A stretch of DNA of 64,000 nt from Medicago truncatula (GCF_003473485.1 NC_053042.1:5355501-5419500); one strand, 5' to 3'. Positions 24,060-35,278 are shown, counted from the first letter of the stretch. The notes: generated by a model from the sequence alone, not told the origin. Program-made: numbers and translations.

Positions 24060-24260
24060 CATAAATAATATAATAATATTTTTGACAAGAGAATATCAAG
24101 ATTAAAATAATAAGAATATCATAATTAAAAAAATATTTTAGATGTATAATATAGAATATAAATGGCCCATGCAGGTCTCGAACCAACTGACCTAATGGGC
24201 CATGTATTCCTTTATTATTATTTTCAATTACTTGTGTTTTTAAAATAATTTTAAATTTGA
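24060..24260 (-). repeat. Repeat unit carrying a truncated tRNA-Ile; partner at 45.93-46.16 kb
   Basis: On both sides of the tRNA remnant the minus-strand sequence aligns with the flanks of the tRNA-Ile at 45988. Upstream it shares ATTATTTTAAAAA and CAAGTAATTGAAAA; downstream it shares TAATTATGAT and ATTCTCTTGTCAAAAATATT. The two loci are therefore copies of one segment in opposite orientation, diverged by substitutions and small indels. Confidence 0.75.
24163..24201 (-). pseudogene. Truncated tRNA-Ile pseudogene (39 nt)
   Basis: The minus strand begins GGCCCATTAGGTCAGTTGGT and ends GAGACCTGCATGGGCCA. The acceptor stem and the ends of the D and T arms are present, but the whole anticodon arm is missing. 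Compared with the 74-nt copy, 35 nt are deleted between the GGTT of the D loop and the GGTT of the T arm, which suggests a microhomology deletion. It cannot be functional. Confidence 0.85.
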
Positions 24261-24374
24261 GATTTGTACTATTTTCATTAATTTAAATTTGAGATTTGTA
24301 CTATTTTCAATCAATTTTAAATGATCACACTTTGATTGATTTGATTTTGTCGGTACAATCAAACATTCATCTCA

Positions 24375-24521
24375 TCCAGAAGTTCTAGCTCAACTGACAA
24401 AATGCTGAAATTGTTAGGCTGGATATCATGACCGGGGTTCGAACCCCGATACGTTCACTTGTGTGTGTAAGTGTATAATGGCTTTGCAATTTTGTTTATA
24501 TATAAATAAATAAAAATTAAA
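24375..24521 (+). mobile_element. tRNA-derived SINE with TSD
   Basis: The tRNA-like head has an A-box-like TCTAGCTCAACTGAC and a perfect B box (CCGGGGTTCGAACCCCG), then a TGTGTGTAAGTG body and an AT-rich tail. The near-perfect direct repeat AAACATTCATCTCA / AAACATTCGTCTCA (24361-24374, 24522-24535) is its TSD. Confidence 0.8.
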
Positions 24522-24535
24522 AAACATTCGTCTCA

Positions 24536-25595
24536 GCATATAATTTAATGACGTATGGATTGGATTCTAAGGGGGGATGAAATTTCTAAATACTGCCAGC
24601 CAACTATGGTATTATCAATTAACAAAAGCAGATAAACTTTCCATAAAGTACTAATATAATTTTCTCCTACACTTATCACCGATTCAAGTATATATTTTAG
24701 TTTAAGCAACACATCACTTTGCTACTTTCATAAACTTTGTCAGCTTGAAGGCATATCAATATGACTAGATTGCTAATTAACGAGAAAGTGAGTTTGAACA
24801 CATTTTAAGAAAAGGTAGTACAAAATCACAAAAGAAAGAAAAGTGTAATGTTTATACGGAATAGTTGGTTAAGTGGTCCGTTTAAAGCATGTGTTATGAT
24901 TAGTTAAAATCAATAACCAAACAAACAACCTGTACATGAATGAAATTACATTATTATAGATAGATTGATTAGATGATATGAAAGCATCATCACTTGACAA
25001 ACACTTCAAAGTTCAAACATTGATTTTTAGTTCCTAAATAAAGGCAAGTAACTTTCCATTGTCCTTAACGAACTATTGTTTATCACTTAAATTGATGGGT
25101 CTAAGATAAGGGGCAAGACTACTCCAATGTAGTGAATTAAATTCGAATCCAACTATATTTAGTGTCTCACACACTTTCAACCGAATTGTTTCAAGTTGGA
25201 GATTTTTTTAAAAGCAAATATAAATAAATTAAAGGGTCGCAGAGCTTCATCGAATGATGCTTTACTTGGTCCCATTGTTAATTTGTTATGAAATGGATAA
25301 GATGGCATGGGATAGTTAGGTTTGGAACAACGAGCTCCCTATAAATTTAGATTATATCTTAAGAAGACCAACTCAACAAGACTCTATAGAGAAAAGTTAA
25401 TGATAAAAAAAAAAAAAAAAAAAAAAAGAGGAACATTATGGCGGAAGTAGATTGATATTGTTGGGAGGGTCACTCCTCAATTTACCCTGCAGGTTCCACA
25501 CTAACTTAACTAGAAAACAAGAAGTGTTTTCATCCGCCAATTTTTCTATGACCTCCACACACACATAGCCAAATTTATTCATTTTGGATTTAAGT
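24536..25595. other. Intergenic, no gene seen
   Basis: AT-rich. It contains an A-run of about 24 bases at 25409-25432. No other feature recognised. Confidence 0.45.
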
Positions 25596-25602
25596 TTTGA
25601 GG

Positions 25603-25876
25603 ACATTCATTACTAGAAATCGACTAATTTGTCAAGGACGCGCCAAAAGCCTTGGCAAAACGACATTTGACAGGAATATTATGAGGGATGAAATTTCTTG
25701 CAAAACAGCTCGTTGCAAAATTAAAGCTATGAGCTTAGCCCCTATCAAGTTTGTGAGGGATGGATCCCTGGCAGAACCTCTGACAGAAGCCATATCTTAA
25801 CCCATGTCACTTGTTCTAGTTTATTGCATTTGTCTGGGGCTTTGTGAGGGACATGCCCATGTCAAACCATTTTCTT
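25603..25876. mobile_element. CACTA-like element remnant
   Basis: Starts with CATTACTAGAAATCGAC, close to the CACTA terminal motif CACTACTAGAAAT. Repeated CCTTGGCAAAAC- and GTCAAGG-type subterminal words follow. The open frame across it has no recognisable domain and is not taken as a gene. The other end is not identified. Confidence 0.4.
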
Positions 25877-26107
25877 GAGTAAATTACTCCACCCTCCCTT
25901 GAGAGTTGAAGATATTACACTCCCCTCCTCTCATGGTTTGAAACACATTTCCCCTCCCTTTATATTTACAAAATACTACTTTCTCACCATTTTATAACTT
26001 TTCCGTTAACTCTTTAGAATAATTATGTAAAAATATTTCTTTTAGTAAAATAACCTTTAATTGTTTATCAACACGACAACCATGTTGCCGAAAATTTCTC
26101 CATTGTT

Positions 26108-26616
26108 TTTTTTTTTGACAAAAACAAAATGTTATTCATTCATTTAAATCGAGAGATTACATCATTCAACATCGCTAAAAACGTAAAGCATGAATCTGCG
26201 AACAACTCACAACATCCAAGTTAATAGCATATAACGACATAATGCCTACAAAAATATATGATAAAATTAAAGTGACCGAAATATCCATGGCCCCCGGATC
26301 TGCAACGTTGACGCCCAAATCTTTGATTGAATAATCGATTTTTCAATATGAATCAAATGAACACCGCAAAAAGACGGGAAATCAAACAATACCGCACAAG
26401 ACGGCGAACAACAAACCACCACACTTAGATGATGAAATCACAAAGGAAAAACTTAAATTTACGTGAAAATCACTTATTTAGATTGAAATAGAGAGAAAAA
26501 GATGAAGAGAGGTGATTCCAGGTCAAGAATTGACCCAAAATCATCCCTCAATGAAGAAACTTGAAGAGAAAATCTAGAGAGAGAAAATTAGGGCTGACTT
26601 GTTGGAGAGATGAAAC
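26108..26616 (-). mobile_element. Retroinsertion (LINE-like tail) with 15-bp TSD
   Basis: A T-run at the left end (poly-A tail of a minus-strand insertion) and a perfect 15-bp direct repeat AATTTCTCCATTGTT (26093-26107 and 26617-26631) define the insertion. The 509-bp body has no clear domain; the AAATGAATGAATAACATTTTG-like tail resembles plant LINE ends. Confidence 0.8.
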
Positions 26617-26789
26617 AATTTCTCCATTGTTATGAGGGTTTTAGAAACCACCGATCCAACAATTTATCGTCTTGACCTTTGCACCCATTTCACTTTTCTC
26701 TTAAATATCAAACCCCTTTCTCCCACTTCCCCTGTTATTAACTTTCTCCCCCGCTTGCTATTGGGAAAAACTCTTCTCAAAAGTCTTAT

Positions 26790-26925
26790 TTATCCGATGT
26801 GGGACTTGAATTTTTCCCAATACACCCCCCTCACGCCCAGCACTCTTTGGCCTTGGTGCGTGAATAGGTTTAGACGGCCCTTGAATTCGATAAGCTCTGA
26901 TACCATGTTGTAATTTGGAGTCTAA
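26790..26925. mobile_element. TRIM/LTR-like repeat fragment
   Basis: Carries TATCCGATGTGGGACTTG, then a CACGCCCAGCA-type stretch and AAGCTCTGATACCATGTT. This combination is common in plant short LTR-type repeats. It is a fragment inside the 25.9-27.4 kb element. Confidence 0.5.
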
Positions 26926-27385
26926 CTCATCCTTACAAAACCGGCTTGTAAAAAAATAGAAACATGAGTAGACAGTGGTGTTTCTTGTGCAGTGAATATA
27001 TTTGGCTGATCTCATGAATTACTTGCAGAAAAATTCTAAAAAAAAGATATATTATTTGTAGTCGGTGCATTTTCTTAAAAAATTGTTGCAAATAAATTTT
27101 TGTAGCTGCAGTCAATTGATCAAGCAAGCATAGACAAAGCAATGATATGATTAAAAAAAATGTAAAGGTACCTTTTTCTGTATAATGAAAAACTTCTTGA
27201 CAATGGAAGTTAGAAAAGGTATTTATTTAACGGAAGTTAGAATATTTGACGGAAAATCTTAAATTGGATTAAATTGAACCAGTTTTTATTGAATAAGGGA
27301 GGGGATAGAGTATTTTAAAACATGAGGGGAGGGTAGTGTAATATTGGTATCTTTTAGGGGAGGTAGTGTATTTTACTCTTTTCTT

Positions 27386-28385
27386 TTTTATAAAAAAAAA
27401 TAAAAATTCAATAAAAAGTTTCTTATTAAATAATTTGATTTAAAAATTTGAATTATTTTTCTAATTCATTCATAAAAATTAAAACAAAATTAATATTTTA
27501 TTTCAAAAAAATAGAAACATAAGTAGCAAGTCTCAAAATAATCTACCATTACCCAAATTAACTTCAACAAAGTAGAAATACAAACCAGTAAAACCACAAT
27601 AAGATATAAACAATTAGTATAACATCATTTAATCATGAATAAAAACAAATTACTGATGATAGAGACATCATAAATATTCAAATCTTCTTATAAGATCACT
27701 ACAACACAAAATGTAAGGGGACTATAGGACTTCCTTGGTAAATAACAAAGTTGGTTTAATAATTGAAATAGCTACATAAAAATGAAGAAAATATTAACCC
27801 AAAATCCTTGAAAAATTATTGCCTTTGAATGTGTAGTAAATCAAGTGCTTCAATTCTTTGTGAGTGTTACATGATGCTAGTATTAATTCAAACTTTAGAA
27901 GCTTTGTATATAGTTAACAAATCATGGTGTGATTCTAGTTTATGTTTCTCTCATTATTCAAGAAATAGTACTTAACCAAAACAAAAAACCAAACATATGC
28001 TTCTCAACGAGGAGATAAAAGTCTATGTATTTGTTTGAATTTAGAAGAACAATTATCAACCATTAAATCAAAAGTAGATAGTTGGAATTAAAAAGTTTCA
28101 TTTAAACATATGGATCCCTTTTCGGTTTATCGTTTTTCATAAACATATTTTGCACTTTTATCTCCAACCTACAATCATCTCCAACATGTTTTCACAAAAC
28201 ACTTGAATCACCGTTAAGAAATCTAGAGAATAATCTTGCAAACAAATTCAACAAACAACAGGCACTCTAAATCCAAAAACATGAAAACCGTTTTCTTATT
28301 TCCTCACAAACTTAAACACAAAAAAAATACGTACTTGTTTGTGACATTTAAAATAGAACATTGAGAAAAAGAACAATATCACAGA
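27386..28385. other. Intergenic, no gene seen
   Basis: AT-rich DNA without a supportable gene. Confidence 0.45.
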
Positions 28386-28392
28386 CAAAATG

Positions 28393-28394
<2 letters not shown>

Positions 28395-28451
<57 letters not shown>
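28395..28451. repeat. (TA)n microsatellite
   Basis: About 28 uninterrupted TA units. Confidence 0.95.
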
Positions 28452-28455
<4 letters not shown>

Positions 28456-28617
28456 ACATTAAAGGTCAAATAAATGAATCAATTTTTCTAAAAATAAAAG
28501 AGTTAATCTTAATCATAAGGTAACTTTTAATACTTTTAATTTTTATTTAATTATATTAAGGTGTTCAATCTTAATTAATTTACACTACAAAGACTTATAA
28601 CAAATAAAATTTTACAT

Positions 28618-29335
28618 CAAATTTCTTTCATCCAGATGTCTTTAAATTCATCACTTACATTCATAAAATTTCTTTCATTCCGAAACCCCAACCGTGAGAA
28701 CCAAAACATCTCCTTCATTCAATTTTTTTCTTCTTTATTCTTTCCTATTGATCAATTTTTGTTTCTTTTTCCCATTTTGATTGTTCGATTTTGTCGTTTC
28801 AAACTGCTGCAGTTGCCAATTATAGTGAGAATTGTCGTTGTTTCTAGAACCGTGTCAGGTATCGTGACTTGATTTTTTTTTATTTAAGCAGCCAACCTAA
28901 TAAAATCTGCTGACACGCTTAGACCTGTCTCACTATCAGCCAAAACTTTTAAGTACAAACAAAAGAACAAAAGCCTCATGACATAACCATTTCAGCAGCA
29001 ACCCGAAAAAATGCTAGCAAACTCCACAACATCATAGTGACAACACCTGCTAGCAGTCCTCAAAGTACAACAGATGACTTACTCAATTGTTATAATTAAC
29101 TACCTCACAACCAAGAAAAATCAAAATCAAAAAGAAAAATCAAGTTACCATACTTGATGTGGTTCTGGAAATAACAACAATTCTCACAATATTTGGAATC
29201 AAACGAACGACGACGATTCTCATGAAAATTGAAAATTGTGTCAGCTTGGAACGACAAAATTGAACAATCAAAATGGGAAGAATAATTTTTTTGAATGTAA
29301 CTGATAAATGTAAGGACGTTCGGATGAAAGAAATT
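28618..29335. repeat. Large imperfect inverted repeat (foldback element)
   Basis: Arms of roughly 230 bp at 28618-28870 and 29145-29335 are inverse copies, sharing AAATTTCTTTCATCC, CCCATTTTGATTGTTC and AGAATTGTCGTTGTT-type segments. The two arms give look-alike open frames on opposite strands (ILIVRFCR / ILIVQFCR), so those frames are not genes. The loop is ~270 bp. No clean TSD seen. Confidence 0.75.
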
Positions 29336-29409
29336 TTAGGACATTCATTTTTTATTAAAAAATACATAATTTTATTAGGGGTCCTTTATCGGATGACATT
29401 TGTAATTTT

Positions 29410-29700
29410 TTGTTGGAAAATGTTAACTTGTGCCCTTAAGGCACAAGTTTAGAAGCTAAATGTAGAAATAATGCATTGGAATGCGTGCATTAAACTTAAT
29501 CTTTAATGTTTTAATGAAGGGAAATGTTAACTTGTGCCATTAGGGCACAAGTTTAAGAACCAAACATAAAAACTTTTTATTTGAAATTGTGCATTCAATA
29601 TATTAAAAGTTTGAAATTTTATCTTTTCAATACAAAAGTTACTTTTTAATTTCTTAACTTGTGCCCTTAGGACAGACCCTTTGATGAATTGAATGCACAA
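29410..29700. repeat. Repeats with TTAACTTGTGCCC / GGGCACAAGTT termini
   Basis: Three blocks carry TTAACTTGTGCCCTTAAGG-type near-palindromes (29417, 29525, 29657). They probably represent one or two small nested MITEs common in legumes. Exact borders are not resolved. Confidence 0.5.
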
Positions 29701-29804
29701 AGTTTAAGGTAATATTTCTTTTTTGTTAACACTGCCCTTTTTTGTTTGATGTGAAATTTGTAGTTTAAATTAATTATGATTGAACACCTAAATATAATTA
29801 AGGA

Positions 29805-30524
29805 AATATTACATTAAGGGTCATTTATCTTATTTATTTGTAACACTTTAGTCTTTTATCTTTATTGTTTCCCCATTTAGGTCTTTTATCTCTCTTAAAA
29901 GTAATGTTATTATATTCACATCAAATCTTCTTTTAAACACAAAAATCAAAACCTTAATTTCACAAATGTTGCAAGGCGAATGGTGGAGGCTTAGTCACTG
30001 GCGGAAGGGTTAGGCTTTACGAAAGTTAAGATTATTCTGAAAACAACAAAATTGATGTGCAAATCTGCAATCAATTTTTGGGTTAGTTTTATGTCGGGTT
30101 TGAATATTGAGTTAGAAAATAATAATAATATATGGTGCGAAAGTTTATATAACTATTTATTTATTTATTTATTTATTTTTTGTGATGAAACTAAATCTTT
30201 TTCTCTATAGGGTTTTGATTTTTGTGTTTAAAAGAAGATTTGAGGTGAATGTAACATTAATTCATGACAGTTGAAGATATATTTGTGTAGATTTTTTTTT
30301 GATTCAATGCAGATGATGAACATCTTCATCATATTTATGGGATTTTTTCATTTTTAATGAAAATATATTTTAAAAAATAAAATTATGTATTTTTTGTAAT
30401 AAAAAAATGAGAAAAATGATGTATATGTGCTTTTAGAGATAAAATACCTAAACGAAAAAAAAAATAAAGATAAAAGACTAAAGTGTTACAAGTAAATAAG
30501 ATAAATGACATCTAATGTAATATT
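29805..30524. mobile_element. Foldback/MITE element with ~150-bp inverted arms
   Basis: The left arm AATATTACATTAAGGGTCAT, CACTTTAGTCTTTTATC and CTTCTTTTAAACACAAAAAT is inverted in the right arm, which ends GACATCTAATGTAATATT. About 720 bp, non-coding, no clear TSD. Confidence 0.75.
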
Positions 30525-30737
30525 GTGTATAGTTAAATAAATATTAAAAGTATTAAAAGTTAGCTTATGATAATTGATTTTTTTAAGAAAAAATTGACTC
30601 ATTTATTTGACATTTAATGTTGTCAATGTATATTACATTTTGATTGATTGATATCATGAAGGGGTAAATGCCCCCTAAACAAGAGAGGGTAATCTAAAAA
30701 AAACTAAAATTAACAAGAAAAGAGAAAAATAGATAGA

Positions 30738-30839
30738 TACTCCCTCCGTTTTCAGAATGAACTTCGTTTAAGGTTTTTACATAATTAAGAAATGCATTAA
30801 TTAAACTAAAAAGTTAAATTTATCATTTTTTATTACTTT
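30738..30839. mobile_element. Stowaway-like MITE, left part only
   Basis: ACTCCCTCCGTTTTCAGAAT is a Stowaway-type end. The element is cut at 30839 by the foldback element, and its right terminus is not found beyond. Confidence 0.55.
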
Positions 30840-31933
30840 GAGTATTGTTGTTCACACATTTGGTTTGGCTGAGAAACACGAATAATTTACCCAAATACCA
30901 TTCAGCAGTTAACTGCCGAAATTTTAAAGAACCGGTTGCAGTTAACTGCCGAGGAATTTCGAATCTGAAATTAAATAAGGAAATACACCTAAATTTTCCC
31001 TTAATTAAATTAAATTCTTTAATACATGATTCTTTTAATAACGTTGTTGATTTCATTCATATAATTTTGTTGCCATAAATAAAGAAATATGAGATCCTAA
31101 AATTACATATTCGATCAAGTTTCTTACTAGTAATAGAAAAGAGAGTTTATTTCTACAAAAGAAAAAGAGGTTTTATTAATAGAATAATTACGAATATAAT
31201 TATTTGAAAGAGAAATGAATAATATCTAAAATATTATAAAGTAATAATAGGTTATTCAAACCTATCAATAATGACAAACATCAATGAAATTAATTACAAA
31301 TATAATTATTCTATCATTTATAATGTTTTTTGTTGTTGCATTTTTTTTATTGAATCTTCATTTTAGGTCCATTAATTACCGATGACAAACATTTTTTTTT
31401 TGTTGTTGCATTTTTATTTTTTGTTGTTGCGTTTTTCATGTTAATTAAAGTAACAATATCTGAAATATTAGTATAAAGTAATAATAAGTTAGTCAAACCT
31501 ATGAATAATGACAGACATCAATGAAATTAATTACTAATAATTACAAATATAATTATTCTATCATTTGTAACGTTTTTGTTGTTGCATTTTGTTTTCTTGA
31601 ATCATCATTTTAGACCATTAACTACCGATTGCACATATTATTCATCTCCCATATTTCTTTATTTATGGTAAGAAAATCATATGAATGAAATCATAAAAAT
31701 AATTATGTTTAATTCATTAAAAAGGATTAAAGAATTAAATTTAATTAAAAAAAATTTAGGTGTATTTCCTTATTTAATTTTAGGTTTGAAATTCATCGAC
31801 AGTTAACTGTCGAAGTTTTCCTCGGCAATTAACTGCAGCCAGTTCTTTAAAATTTCGATTGTTAACTGCCGAAGAATATTTGAGTAATTTACTCGTGTTT
31901 CTCAGCCAAACAAATGTGTCAAAAGGAATACTC
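30840..31933. mobile_element. Long-TIR foldback element, Mutator-like
   Basis: A 1,094-bp element. Arms of roughly 250-280 bp (30840-31095 and 31650-31933) share GGCTGAGAAACACGA, GCAGTTAACTGCCGA (several times), AATAAGGAAATACACCTAAA and CATAAATAAAGAAATATG in inverse orientation. The flanks TATTACTTT (30831-30839) and TATCACTTT (31934-31942) match at 8 of 9 positions, as expected for an aged 9-bp TSD. The loop holds a ~235-bp imperfect tandem duplication (31215-31395, 31448-31630). No transposase. Confidence 0.82.
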
Positions 31934-31962
31934 TATCACTTTTGATCATTGATCATGACAGG

Positions 31963-32161
31963 TTAAAAGCATAAGGAAAGACAAGTAACAAAGGACAAAA
32001 AAATAATCAAGATTTGTAGGAATCAAAAGAACAAATAATAAAAATGATGTACCTGTGCACCAATGGTCAGCGGCGGTAGCAACTGAAATGCAATAAATAT
32101 ATATAACTAGGTTTCTGCTGTTTTGGCGGGTTCCTGAAATAGAAAAAAAAGGTTTGGCGGG
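31963..32161. repeat. ~198-bp direct repeat, left copy (partner 35057-35254)
   Basis: Almost identical to 35057-35254, which lies just upstream of the minus-strand peptide gene start at 34943. This copy lies downstream of that gene and abuts the 2.97-kb duplicated unit. The pair looks like the junction of a former tandem array, not LTRs: the ends lack TG/CA and there is no primer-binding site or polypurine tract. Confidence 0.88.
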
Positions 32162-32203
32162 TTCCTGAGGAGGTAACTCTGTTTTGTGTTAATATATGTT
32201 TGG

Positions 32204-32485
32204 GTTAATAGGTTTTTACCCTATGTAATATAGGTCATTTTCAGTTTTCACCCCTGTAAAATTTTTATTTTGATTCACCCCCTGTAAAATATTTTTGTTT
32301 TGATTTATCCCCCTAATAGGCCAAACAAAAACGAAAATTTTTTGAAAAAAAAAAAATAATTGGTTTTTGTTTGGCCTATTAGGGGGGTAAATCAAAACAA
32401 AAATATTTTACAGGTGGTGAATCAAAATAAAAATTTTATAAGGGAAAAATCAGAAATGACCTATAATAGGGTAAAGACCTATTTG
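32204..32485. mobile_element. Palindromic MITE within the duplication
   Basis: The left half (AATAGGTTTTTACCCTATG, then AATAGGCCAAACAAAAACG) is inverted in the right half (TTTTTGTTTGGCCTATTAGG, then AGGGTAAAGACCTATT). It is present in both duplicate copies, so it predates the duplication. Confidence 0.75.
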
Positions 32486-33381
32486 CATGAAATGATCAAA
32501 ACTTGCATAAAAGATATTCTTCTTTCTTTTTGACAAAAAATTAAAACTACTTATAATTTGGGAGAAGAAATATCATAAAAATGATTAATTGTTTGTGGTT
32601 TGTGCTACTACTATTAAGGACAAAAATATTTAGGACAAAAAATGGGATAGTTACATTGGTGGTGATAACGATGATCCGACATTTAAAATAAATTCATCGG
32701 TAAACATTTTTTTATCGGAACTATAAAAGTGCAGTAAATGTTTGTATGGTAATTTGTAGTAATAACTTTTCACTTCAGCTAGATGAACATTGGAGGGAAT
32801 GATGCTAACAAAACAGTAAATTAATGCCTTAAACTTTAAGGAGTGTAAAAAAGAAGGATCAAAAGAAAAAAAGAAAGAAAAAAAAAATCATTGCTGAACT
32901 ACTAAAAACAGGACATTACATTACATACATTGGCCACTTTATAGGATGCGAAATAACAAATAATCTTGATGTTGATGACGTTGGTTTGAGATCTTGAAGT
33001 GTATTATTCTTAAGTCTCAAATTCGTGCCAAGTTAGGTGAGATAGTTTAACATTTAAAAAAAAAAAAAAAAGACAAATAATTAGTGGTACTATATTATTT
33101 TTCACAACCATAACACACATGAGAAACCATAGATTTCACAGCAAGATAACCATGAGATATTGTACAACAACCTATGCAAACTAAAGACAACACACGGTCT
33201 TCACTTTGAGCATGAGAAATGTCACCCAATAGACTCTTTTGAAGACTCTTTTTGACCCAACAACAATACATAAAGTGTTAAATAGTGTTCAAACTAATAG
33301 TGCTACTACATTAGTAGCATCATTACTACAATCTTTAGCATTGCTTCTAATAGCATTAAGAGAATTAAGAACAAGTTGTTC

Positions 33382-34943
33382 CTAATTATAATCGTCTTGT
33401 CCACGACTAGGAGGTGGAGGTTTTGGTATGTATGGATTAAGAGGAGTTCCATGTTCAATTGGTCCTGGATTCACATTCTTTGCACCAGAATCAGGCGATG
33501 GATCAATTGGACCGTAATCATCAAGACCTACATCAAGTTTTCTTTTGATACTATGGAAATTTTCCTAAAAATTCAAGGAATGGAACGCTTAAATGATACA
33601 ATTCGACCGCAAAAAATAAATAATGATTTAATCATCTAGTTTATGAAGTACTAACACGCACATGACACTGGAAATAATTTGTGAAATTAAATTAATAGAA
33701 TGTAACTACATGTGTTGCCATTGAATCCAAAGATGAAGAGTATGAATTTTGAAAAACAATCATACCTTCAGTTTCCTGCTTACTGCAATTGGTGTTGATT
33801 TATCACCACATCTTGTAGCAACAAAATCTGAGGTGACATCAATAAGTTATGCTGAATTGAATATATATATATATGCATGAAGGGTTCACATAAAATACTT
33901 AAACAATTTTTTAGGGAAATTAAAAAATTGGGTACACTCAATCACTCAAACAAATGATTTTTTTTAAGAGAAAATAATTTATGACGTGATTAATTTGTTT
34001 ATCATTTAATTTCTATCACTGTGTATCCAAATAATTTTATTTATGATGGTGTCCACGTAAGACTAGCTCGTCTCAACTATACTTGATGTGATAATCAACA
34101 CAATAATAGCACATGCCAACAATATGATGCAAGACATAAATAACCTTGACATCGTTGTCAAAGTTTTGGTAGAGACCATTTTTGAAATCTTGGCATGAAC
34201 CAACTATTTTTTAATATTTTTTTACTAATGAACTATCGTAGCTTCAACATGCAATATCGATGTTTATCATGTGCATATTTGTATTTGAGTTTGATAAAAT
34301 TTTAGTGGCCCCGGATTTTTTTTGAAGTTTCAAAGTGTTGTCAAAAACACATTGACATAAACTCAGTGTCAATCTAAACATACACTAAGTCTCTAAGAAA
34401 GCTTTAGGACCACAATTTCCATAGTGACCATGATTTCTTTAATATCACTAGGTTAACACAGCCGTTGTATGCACAAAACAATTTAAAACCATGGCACAAA
34501 ACCATGAAAAATTAATCAAGCTAAAAGGAATTAAACAATAGGTCGAAGAACTTTCCTTCAAAAAAAAAAAAATATATGGAAGAACTTGTTCAAAAAAACG
34601 ATAAATGGAAGAAAAAAAATAATATAAGAGATTGTGAATTGGAAGCTTTCATCACCAAATCACCAATGCATGCACTCTGCTCTTCTCACAGTCACAGATA
34701 ACATGAAAAGAAAAACCATATAAGCAAAAACAATGTTCAAAACATACAATCCTAATTTTTTAACCAAAAAGAACTTGTTCTTATAATAAAACAACAACAC
34801 ATTTTACAAAAAGTTCCATTATTGTAAGGGATACTAGAAGATTTACCTGGAAACCAAGGGGGAGCTGTGGTACTTTTGAAGCTAAAAAAGGTAAAAGCTG
34901 CCACAACCATCAAGAACAAAGTACAAAAGCCAGAAACCTTCAT
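33382..34943 (-). CDS. Small secreted Asp-Tyr/Pro-rich peptide precursor, copy 1
   Basis: Three minus-strand exons (34943-34847, 33827-33766, 33564-33382) with GT-AG borders give 113 residues. Residues 1-27 are a clear signal peptide (MKVSGF, then the hydrophobic core LFLMVVAAFTFFSF). Exon 2 is basic and ends SRKLK, a possible processing context. Exon 3 holds DDYGPIDPSPDSGAKN, then PGPIEHGTPLNPYIPKPPPP, and ends QDDYN. There is one Cys after the signal region (exon 2), so it is not a Cys-rich peptide. An acidic residue before Tyr and many prolines are features of post-translationally modified plant peptide hormones (PSY, RGF, CIF types), but I find no full match to those motifs. The function is unknown; an extracellular signal is an inference. 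Copy 2 at 51.1-52.7 kb differs by one residue. Confidence 0.78.
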
Positions 34944-35056
34944 GATGTCACTAAAACCTCAAAATGACCCTTCTTTCTAAACCCTAAACCAGAAAAAGAT
35001 AGTATTAAGATGTTGAAGAGAGGAGGAAGGTAACTGAAGGTATATTAGAAAGCATA

Positions 35057-35254
35057 TTAAAGGCATAAGGAAAGACAAGTAACAAAGGACAAAAAATAAT
35101 CAAGATTTGTAGGAATCAAAAGAACAAATAATAAAAATGATGTACCGGTGCACCAATGGTCAGCGGCGGTAGCAACTGAAATGCAATAAATATATATAAC
35201 TAGGTTTCTGCTGTTTTGGCGGGTTCCTGAAATAGAAAAAAAAGGTTTGGCGGG
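35057..35254. repeat. ~198-bp direct repeat, right copy (peptide gene upstream region)
   Basis: Starts 114 bp upstream of the copy 1 peptide ATG and therefore probably includes promoter or 5' leader. The first part (to 35144) is also in segmental copy 2 (to 52870). The partner is 31963-32161. Confidence 0.88.
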
Positions 35255-35278
35255 ATTTTGCAAAAAATAATAATAAAG

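Larger units (their letters stand above)
25877..27378. mobile_element. 1.5-kb TIR element hosting nested insertions
   Basis: The left arm starts GAGTAAATTACTCCACCCTC and is followed by ATATTACACTCCCCTCC. The right arm is its inverse, with GGGGAGGGTAGTGTAATAT and a GTATTTTACTC end. The arms are ~85 bp. The repeat TTTTCTT (7 bp) lies immediately outside both ends. The interior holds a LINE-like retroinsertion (26108-26616) and TRIM-like sequence (26.79-26.92 kb), so the original element was far shorter. Confidence 0.72.
32166..35144. repeat. Segmental duplication, copy 1 (partner 49911-52870)
   Basis: 2,979 bp, nearly identical to 49911-52870 over its whole length, with scattered SNPs, small indels and a much shorter TA run (near 33865 against 51578-51620). 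It contains a palindromic MITE at the left and a complete small secreted-peptide gene on the minus strand. The differences argue against an assembly artefact. Confidence 0.95.

Noticed and set aside
24375-24460. tRNA gene from perfect B box GGGGTTCGAACCCC
   Set aside because: Flanked by a target-site duplication and without a complete cloverleaf; SINE.
25597-25800. 67-codon frame as a gene
   Set aside because: Overlaps CACTA-like subterminal repeats; no domain.
28636-29367. Two convergent small genes at 28.6 and 29.1-29.4 kb
   Set aside because: They are the same sequence in the two arms of an inverted repeat; no splice or start evidence.
31963-35254. The two ~198-bp direct repeats read as LTRs of a retrotransposon
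   Set aside because: The ends lack TG/CA, there is no primer-binding site, polypurine tract or retroelement coding sequence between them, and a spliced host-like gene lies inside. A tandem-duplication junction fits better.
35057-35263. Minus-strand frame with a hydrophobic C-terminus
   Set aside because: Lies in the ~198-bp direct repeat upstream of the peptide gene, probably a leader or promoter; no signal peptide at its start.
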